Below, in pieces: positions 57,496-64,000 of a stretch of 64,000 nucleotides of DNA. The notes beneath the pieces were generated by a model. It was not told the DNA's origin. It worked only from the letters and a program-made list of their open reading frames with translations, and did no database searches. Location: the NCBI GenBank assembly GCA_964035545.1, contig OZ037767.1, positions 13,790,801 through 13,854,800 of the forward strand, read 5' to 3'. Both the position numbers and the translations under genes were made by a program. Origin of the DNA: Bugula neritina. Its lineage: Eukaryota > Bryozoa > Gymnolaemata > Cheilostomatida > Bugulidae. Within the stretch, counting starts at the first letter, position 1. The number at the start of each line of letters is the position of its first letter.

Positions 57496-57499
57496 AATA

Positions 57500-59880
57500 A
57501 GTATAAGTACCTATTTGATTTTAAATGTATGCATGATAAATATAATGATTAACATTTAAAGCCAAAGTAAAACTGAAGATAGAGTGCTGCTCATGTGTTA
57601 TCATAACACAGCTGCTATGACTTGTGTGCCCTGTACGACTGCAGCAGTATGAGTATGAGCATCAGTGCTACTGCTGGTGTTAAACTTACCCTCAGTCTTA
57701 CTATCACTATGACTTTTAGACTTAGTTAGTCTAATACTAATACTAATAGTAATACTAATACTAGTAGCACTAGCAATACTCATACTATTTTTAAAGACTA
57801 AGTGCAAGTGAAAAGATTTTTATAATCATAATGATAATGTTATTACTATTAGAGAAACTAGCCATCACCATGACCATGAGACAGAGAAAATTACTGTCTA
57901 ATAACTTTAAAATTTTCTATTCGTATTCGATCCGAGTCTTCAGCTATTAGCATTACATTTAGTACCTGTGCAGTTAATATGAAGAATCGTGCCTGGGAGT
58001 GTCTGTATCGGGTTTGGTGATAGTGATAGTGATAGTGATAGTACCAGTATGGACATTATGGTTATGATTATTTACTCTAATGTTAAAATTAAACAAACTT
58101 TGCTCTAGAAACTCTTCCCTAGTTTAATTACTAATATGTAATGCATTTATGACCATAGTGATAATATCAAATCACTCTTGCAATCACTTGCAGTTCCAGT
58201 GGTTTATAAGCCTGACAAATTACTGGCAATGTAGAGCTTTTTGCAAAAACATTGAAAAACTAACGGCCAATGCAAGCTTTTCTCCTTCGAAATTGATAGA
58301 TAGATATAGAGTATTTTTTATTCTCAATTTCAAAGTAATTGTAAAACCCAATTTTTGACTGGTTCTTGTTATAAATACAGTTTTTATTATCAGAAGAATA
58401 ATTCTAACTGATGATGCAAATTATTGCTAAAACTTGCTCATAAAATAAAATTTCATGGTGGCATTAATATTTTAATCATCATAGTACAATAATATTATAC
58501 TGATATAAAATTCTCAACTCATGTAAAGGTAATATGCAAAAAGTAGCCAATCATTAGCTTTGTAACTAACTTTTAAAATTTACTGTAGTCAACATGAACC
58601 TTAGTATGGGTAAGTGATATTGTTTTACTGATGTGGTTTGATTTTTATGTTCACAATCAGCGAGTTACTTCGTAAAACTTGAGTGTTGAAAACTCTCTGT
58701 TTTAATTCCTAACCAAATTTATTTTAGCTAAATACCTATAAGGGACTGTTTGAATTGAAAGATGGGGTTGGGTATTGAAATTGTCAAACTTTTAATTTTC
58801 TTTCCCCTAATATCATAGCTGTTTACCAGAACATTATATTTGTTATGTGTAACATTTGACCTTATTGATGTTGACTAAACCAATACTAAACTCATTCATC
58901 TCCCCAATAATATGTGACCAGTCGCGACAAAACCGGGGATGTGGCGGCGTTTATAAAGTGTAGTAAATGAAGGTTTAATTTGGATATACTTAAATTTGAA
59001 ATTAATTTTCAGTTTTTAGGTTTTGAACTTTTCTAATACAAAAAAATCCAAGGATTTCAAAAATCACACTTTCGCAAGCATTTGATGATTCCTTCAGCTT
59101 CAAAATTGCATTTAAAGTTGGTAACTAAGGCATTCAATTTTTTAAATGGTGAAAAATTTGCGAAGTTATCAAATAAAGAAAGAAGACAATTTTAGTCATT
59201 TTCATAGCGTGAGATCTTGCAAATTTATTTTTTATCAAATGAATTTAGCTTACACCTCTTTCTTCGCATTGTCAGAAGCATCGTATTTAAAATCGCAGGT
59301 TAGTTTTAGTTTTTCATCGTGCTCCATCCAAAGTTAGCTTTTAAGTTACTGAGCTGTTTTGCCCTTTGGTGATAAATGCTAAACTTAATTTTTATCTTTA
59401 GCGTTCAAGCTTAAAAATCACAACAATACAGGTAATTATACTTAAAACCATCCTTTACGCTATTAACTTAGAATTGTTGCCAGGATTATTTGTAGTTATC
59501 AATTTATTTATATTCATACTATCACTAGGACTGGAGTATGTCTATTCTTATTCTATACTAGTAACTATTTAAATGACTCTCACTATGACTCACAGTTTGA
59601 GGTACGGTTACTCATAATGATAATCATAATGAATATTATTCATGATTTACTGATACAGGTATTTGGCAGTAAAACTAAATGTAGCTCATTAATATTAATA
59701 GTATAAGTAATAATTAATAATTATAAATTCACTATTTGAGTCTGACTCTGAGTTTCACCTTCGGTCTTAAAACTTGATACTTATACTGATAGTATTATAT
59801 TTATTAATTTATTCTATAGTTGATATTTAAATTTACTTTGGACTTATTCTTAGTAACTTTTAACCTCTGTCTTAGATTTT
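57500..59880. other. Intergenic or long-intron DNA
   Basis: AT-rich with short repeat patches only. If the first exon at 57192 joins 63203, this is the left half of its 6-kb intron. Confidence 0.45.
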
Positions 59881-59914
59881 GTGAATACAGTTACTGATTA
59901 CTATTACTATTATA

Positions 59915-60968
59915 GTATTATCAAATGTCGAGTGTGTGCGATGTGACATCCGGAGTACCTCAAGGCTCAGTCCTAGGGCCTACACTTTTCCTTGTATATA
60001 TCAACGATCTACCAGATGTAGTAACTTGTAACATTAGCCTTTATGCAGATGATACCCTCTTATATCAGGAAGTCAACTGCTACGAGGAATCGGTGGAATT
60101 TCAAAAAAACATTGATGCTGTACAAGCATGGTCGCAGAAATGGAAAATGCCATTTAACGCATCTAAATGCCATGCAATAGCATTCAACAAAAGAAGCCAA
60201 ACACCCGCGTATAAACTAGGTGATGCTGACATACCTTGGACAGACAAGACTCGCTATCTTGGTATCACGCTCCAGCAAGATCTAAAGTTTGACCAACACA
60301 TCGCTCAAAAAACCAGCAAAGCAACCAAAATTCTTGGGGCTATAAAATACACACTACACTCTGCACCTACCAAAAGCCGATTATTGGCATACACTAGCCT
60401 GTGTCGACCGATACTGGAGTATGGGGACACTCTATGGGATCCCACCAGTAAACAGACCATTGAATTCATAGAAAGTGTTCAACGGAAAGCTGTCCGCTTC
60501 ATAAGTACTGTTAAAGGACGGGAAAGTGTCACTGAAGCCAGAAATCTTCTTGAACTGGTACCACTAGAATCCAGAAGACGAAACCATCGAATGACATTAC
60601 TACACAAAATTCTAGAAAATGAAACCAGCAATAATACTTTATCTTCTAATTATGATGAGATCGTCAACAACCGCTTAAATACAACTATGACCACTAGAGC
60701 TGCGAGCAGAGGACAGTTAACATCAATATCTGCAAAGACTAGTGTCTACCACAACAGCTTCCTTCCCCGAACAATACGGGACTTGAGAATAAATGTTCAT
60801 GAATAATTAGAAAAAAAAATCAGTGACATGCTGATTCACTGCCTACCCACTGTAACACACTGTTATAAACGAGGCATTTAACTTACACATTTTTGTGATA
60901 TCTAAATGTTCTATCGACACAGAGTGAGTACAGAGTGAGTATTACTATTAGTATTACTATTAGTATTA
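59915..60968 (+). mobile_element. 5'-truncated jockey/CR1-type LINE with open reverse transcriptase frame
   Basis: The frame from ATG 59925 to TAA at 60804-60806 is open for 293 codons. It enters the reverse transcriptase at SGVPQGSVLGPTLFLVYIND, has the catalytic YADD (in LYADDTLLYQ), the KCHAIAFNK and RYLGITL segments, and the C-terminal LCRPILEYGDTLWDP region. Everything before the SGVPQGS motif, including endonuclease and fingers, is missing, so it cannot work. No frameshift or stop is seen, so the insertion is fairly young. It sits between two (ATTACT/ATTAGT)n patches, and its 3' end has a tandem ACAGAGTGAGT duplication. Confidence 0.93.
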
Positions 60969-60979
60969 ACGTTAGGCCT

Positions 60980-62815
60980 ACTAGTCAAGCTACCGTTTCC
61001 TTTTGTGATTTTCAAATTAGCTCAAAGTTTGATTTAAAATATAATGATAAAATCTTTATCACATTATGCAGGCTTACAGTTACTGTCAAAACTCAATTGG
61101 TAATCCTATTTATATTGATAAAAGCATCACCTATAACCAAATTGAAATGGTAAATGTGATTAAATGTAAATGAGTATAATGATGAAATATTAATGTGAGT
61201 TCATATTGATTCTATAGTTGACTGACTTAGTTCTTCAGTAAGTTACTTTTAGTCTTATTTAGTGAGTAGTAACACTAACTGAATGCATAAATAGTCTAAA
61301 CTTTTTAATTTTATTATAAAGGATGAGCAAAAGTTTATTCATATTTTAAAGTAATTTATTGAATTCAAATTGATTTCATAGTAAATGTCTTTAATATATT
61401 CAGTTGCATTTAGCTAGCTTTTTTACTCAATTAAATGCCTGAGTGGTTAATAGTTATCGAAAGACATTGCTTCAAAATTGCCAATTGCAGATATGCTAGA
61501 TATTCAAGTGCATAATGTGTAATTTTACTGATAATACTATGTTAATATAGAACAATACGATATTCTGTACATTTTAGAAAGTGGGCTTATGAGAACATTA
61601 GAGTGAAGACTTATACCTACACAACTCTACTACCTATCAATCTAACACTCCTAATGTAGACACTCTGAATTTTGGCTTGCAAGGTTATGGCTTGTGCTTA
61701 TTTCATTCATAAAAAGGTTTGCAGTCTTTTAATGATGTGCTTAAAAATTTTCAACAATTTTTTTAATTTAAATTGTTCTGTTTAAATGTTGATAAAATGC
61801 AGGATGACAATTAACTGCTGCCATAATAGTACCACAAGACTGTTTAACCAACTAATTTTTTATAATATAACTGCGTATAGTTTCTAATCAAGCTACCGTT
61901 TTCTTTTGTTATTTAAAAAAGTCAACATTGTACTTGCAGCTCTGAAATAGACAATAGATGGGTAGATTGGCAGAATAGATGTCAAGTAGCGGCATCTATA
62001 ATTGCTAGAAAATCAGCTGATGATAGTGATGAAGCTTTTGCCACATACATGATGTTATGTGTCCATACTCTGTAAACTCATATTATGAAGACCAAGGAAG
62101 TAGAAAGATGAAAAGTGCCTTTTTTGCAAAAACCGTAGAAGCTACCTAATTTTCTTTTCTTGATAAGAGTTAATTCAAGCATAATGGTTGTATCCAGGCT
62201 CGATTTGTTACTGCATTTAATTAGTTTTTTTAAAATAATGTATTTGATGTTTTAAATGTGAATATTAATGCCTAATAAAACTCAAAAGTTCTAATCGCTG
62301 ATTTTATGTTTATATTTTCAACATCAATTGCTAAATTTAATTGCCGTTAGAGATTATAAAGATATTTATGAATGAATCTCGAATGATCTCATAATAGTCA
62401 AATGATTTTCTCATAAGTGTTCTACTCATTAAGCAATAACTATGAAACAGCACAGCTCAATAGCTGCAGTTTGATATATTACACAATATATTAGAGGAGA
62501 GGAAGATATTCAATGTATAACAGGAAGCAGCTGCCATTTTGTTTTATATGACTTCCTGCTAACTTAGATGCCCAATTTAAATATCTCAACACACAAATTT
62601 GCTGAAACATCCTCCTCTATGCTGGAATTGTTGAACCTTTCAATCATTAAACAAAGTAAAAAGCAAATTGACAAATAAATTAGACAAAAAGTTTGGCGGC
62701 CATATTTGACCTAATTTTATGTTGAGGCAGCATGAAATTTAGTTTAACAGAAAGCCCAAACTTTCACAATTATTTTGATACCAAATTTGTCACTATTCCT
62801 ATTATACAAAGACCC
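60980..62815. other. DNA right of the LINE
   Basis: AT-rich. CAAGCTACCGTTTCCTTTTGT near 60984 recurs as CAAGCTACCGTTTTCTTTTGT near 61890, a short dispersed repeat. No exon recognised. Confidence 0.5.
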
Positions 62816-62816
62816 G

Positions 62817-63065
62817 TTGCTAAGGCTTGTAAATTGTAAACAAATAATTCTCAATTTATTCTAGAGTTGCCAACTTTAAACGCGATTTTCTCGAAACAGT
62901 AATTTAGAAATTCTAAAAACGTTAAAGTTTTTAAATACTGATATCTCGAGTTCTATTTATGCTAGAGACTTCAAATAAAGTGCAAAATGTTCAAAAAAGT
63001 CTGCTCTATCACTCTATAGTAATAACTAAGTTTTCAACATTTTATATACATCCCTTGCTTTGTGG
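62817..63065. repeat. Dispersed repeat family D, copy 2
   Basis: Aligns in the same orientation with 55738-55990; shared words include GCTAAGGCTTG, TTGTAAACAAATAATT and CAAATAAAGTGCAA. Confidence 0.8.
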
Positions 63066-63202
63066 TGCCAGGTCACATATATACATGACTATGTGCCTTG
63101 CAGTCCAGTGTCTTATCTGTTTCTCATTTTTCAACATGTATGAAGGTACAGTAATAGTGATAATAAAACTCTTGTTCTGAAAGTAATAAAGCGAGTCTCC
63201 TG

Positions 63203-63411
63203 TAGTTGAGGAATCCGCTAGAATGACAAGGACATCGCGTACCGTGCGGACATACCGCTATGTGGGACCTGATGGCAGGGAGCTCAAAAGAGTGGAAACC
63301 ACAACCAAGACTATCCACGATGATGGGACCGAAAAGACTGAGGTCCAAGTCACCGAAGATCCGGGATTCCCACCGGAAGCCCGTCCTCCAGGTGGCTTGG
63401 CTCCAGGTGTA
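63203..63411 (+). CDS. Coding exon of an unidentified gene, probable start exon; continues past right edge
   Basis: Acceptor TCTCCTGTAG, then ATG at 63223 and 63 codons to GGT|GTAAGT, phase 0. The product begins MTRTSRTVRTYRYVGPDGRE, continues with alternating Thr/Glu/Lys and TIHDDGTEKTEVQVTED, and ends Pro/Gly-rich (PPEARPPGGLAPG). Base composition is sharply GC-richer than the flanks and codon use looks coding. Upstream the same frame is open to a TAA just before the acceptor, so the exon could also be internal (phase 1). I do not recognise the family. Tandem Thr and charged strands suggest a structural or cytoskeletal protein, but that is only an impression. Confidence 0.65.
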
Positions 63412-64000
63412 AGTTACTAACTTCTTTGGTGACCTACATAATGACCTATATACTGTAAGACTGGTGTAGATATGATAGCAACGGTTTAAGACTGAGAAAA
63501 CTTGTGTGTTGGTTCCTCTATATAATATAATTAGAACGAATCTAATGTAAATATTGTCTATTAGTTAGTAGATGCTACTAGTTGTAGTAATGAGGTCTTT
63601 CTGTAGTAAATATTTATGGCAGCAGTGGGCAACTAGCTCCATACTATAATGTTTATGTATCCAAGTATGACTGTCTTGTAAGGCCAAGGAAAAACTTCCA
63701 TCTGGCTTGCAATGGTCTTCTGGGAAGGTAGGGATTGTCAGCCTACAGTACGTTGAGCAACAGCCACTCAAGGTTGCTGTTAAAGGCTCGTTTTTAGTGT
63801 ATCAATTCAACTAATAAACACAACTATAATATTCATCTATTTGCATTTACAAATAGGCGAATATTATAGAGTATAGACAATGAAATAATACTTAGTTATA
63901 GCCACTGACAGATAGTATAGTTACTAGATAATATATTCAGCAGCATATAAATGCTAATTACTAAGGCAGCAGTAGCAGCAAGGCTAGCCTAAGACAGTAA
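63412..64000. other. Intron DNA at right edge
   Basis: It begins GTAAGT. A GC-richer patch at 63617-63785 (GGCAGCAGTGGGCAACTAGC onward) looks like a diverged transposable-element fragment. No exon recognised before the edge. Confidence 0.4.

Noticed and set aside
63565-63771. 68-codon minus-strand frame
   Set aside because: No domain recognised; lies in a patch that looks like a transposon fragment.

Overview
The window is nuclear DNA from an animal, AT-rich and intron-rich, with tRNA-derived SINEs, LINE fragments, foldback elements, long microsatellites and minisatellites. The families present (an R7-type RGS protein, a PEAK/PRAG-type pseudokinase, a GT31 glycosyltransferase) point to an invertebrate metazoan. 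A lophotrochozoan such as a bryozoan or mollusc is my guess, but no sequence here fixes the phylum. Genes were recovered by joining short exons through GT/AG sites and reading phase, because most exons are under 300 bp.

Layout: (1) About 6.63 kb down to the left edge, minus strand: the 5' half of an R7-family RGS gene. Six coding exons give 257 residues including the DEP domain and the start of the following helical region; the rest lies beyond the left edge. (2) 6.7-14.9 kb: divergent intergenic space holding a decayed RTE-type LINE (8.7-9.96 kb). (3) 14.97-42.76 kb, plus strand: a complete 15-exon gene for a PEAK-family pseudokinase scaffold. All exon phases agree and the coding sum is 3,588 nt (1,195 residues). 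Its introns carry SINEs, foldbacks and microsatellites. (4) 42.8-51.7 kb: intergenic repeats, including a 193-bp-arm foldback and a perfect 94-bp palindrome. (5) 51.68-53.98 kb, plus strand: a two-exon GT31 beta-1,3-glycosyltransferase of 353 residues. (6) 56.8-57.2 kb: a CCAAT/TATA promoter-like segment with a probable non-coding first exon, perhaps belonging to an unidentified coding exon at 63.2 kb whose gene runs off the right edge. Between them lies a 5'-truncated LINE with an open reverse-transcriptase frame (59.9-60.8 kb).

Most unusual observation: in the RGS gene two unrelated minisatellites begin exactly at the 5' splice site of a coding exon, and each unit repeats that splice site. 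One has seven copies of a CAG|GTAAGT donor every 26 bp; the other has fourteen GTGAG-type donors every 23 bp. In both cases reading past the first donor meets a stop at the third codon. A third array (32 bp x 6) lies just upstream of the acceptor of the same exon that carries the 23-bp array.

The RGS product would act on heterotrimeric G-protein alpha subunits. The PEAK product would be a tyrosine-phosphorylated scaffold linked to Src/CSK-type signalling. The GT31 enzyme would act in the Golgi. I see no sign that the three genes work as one system.
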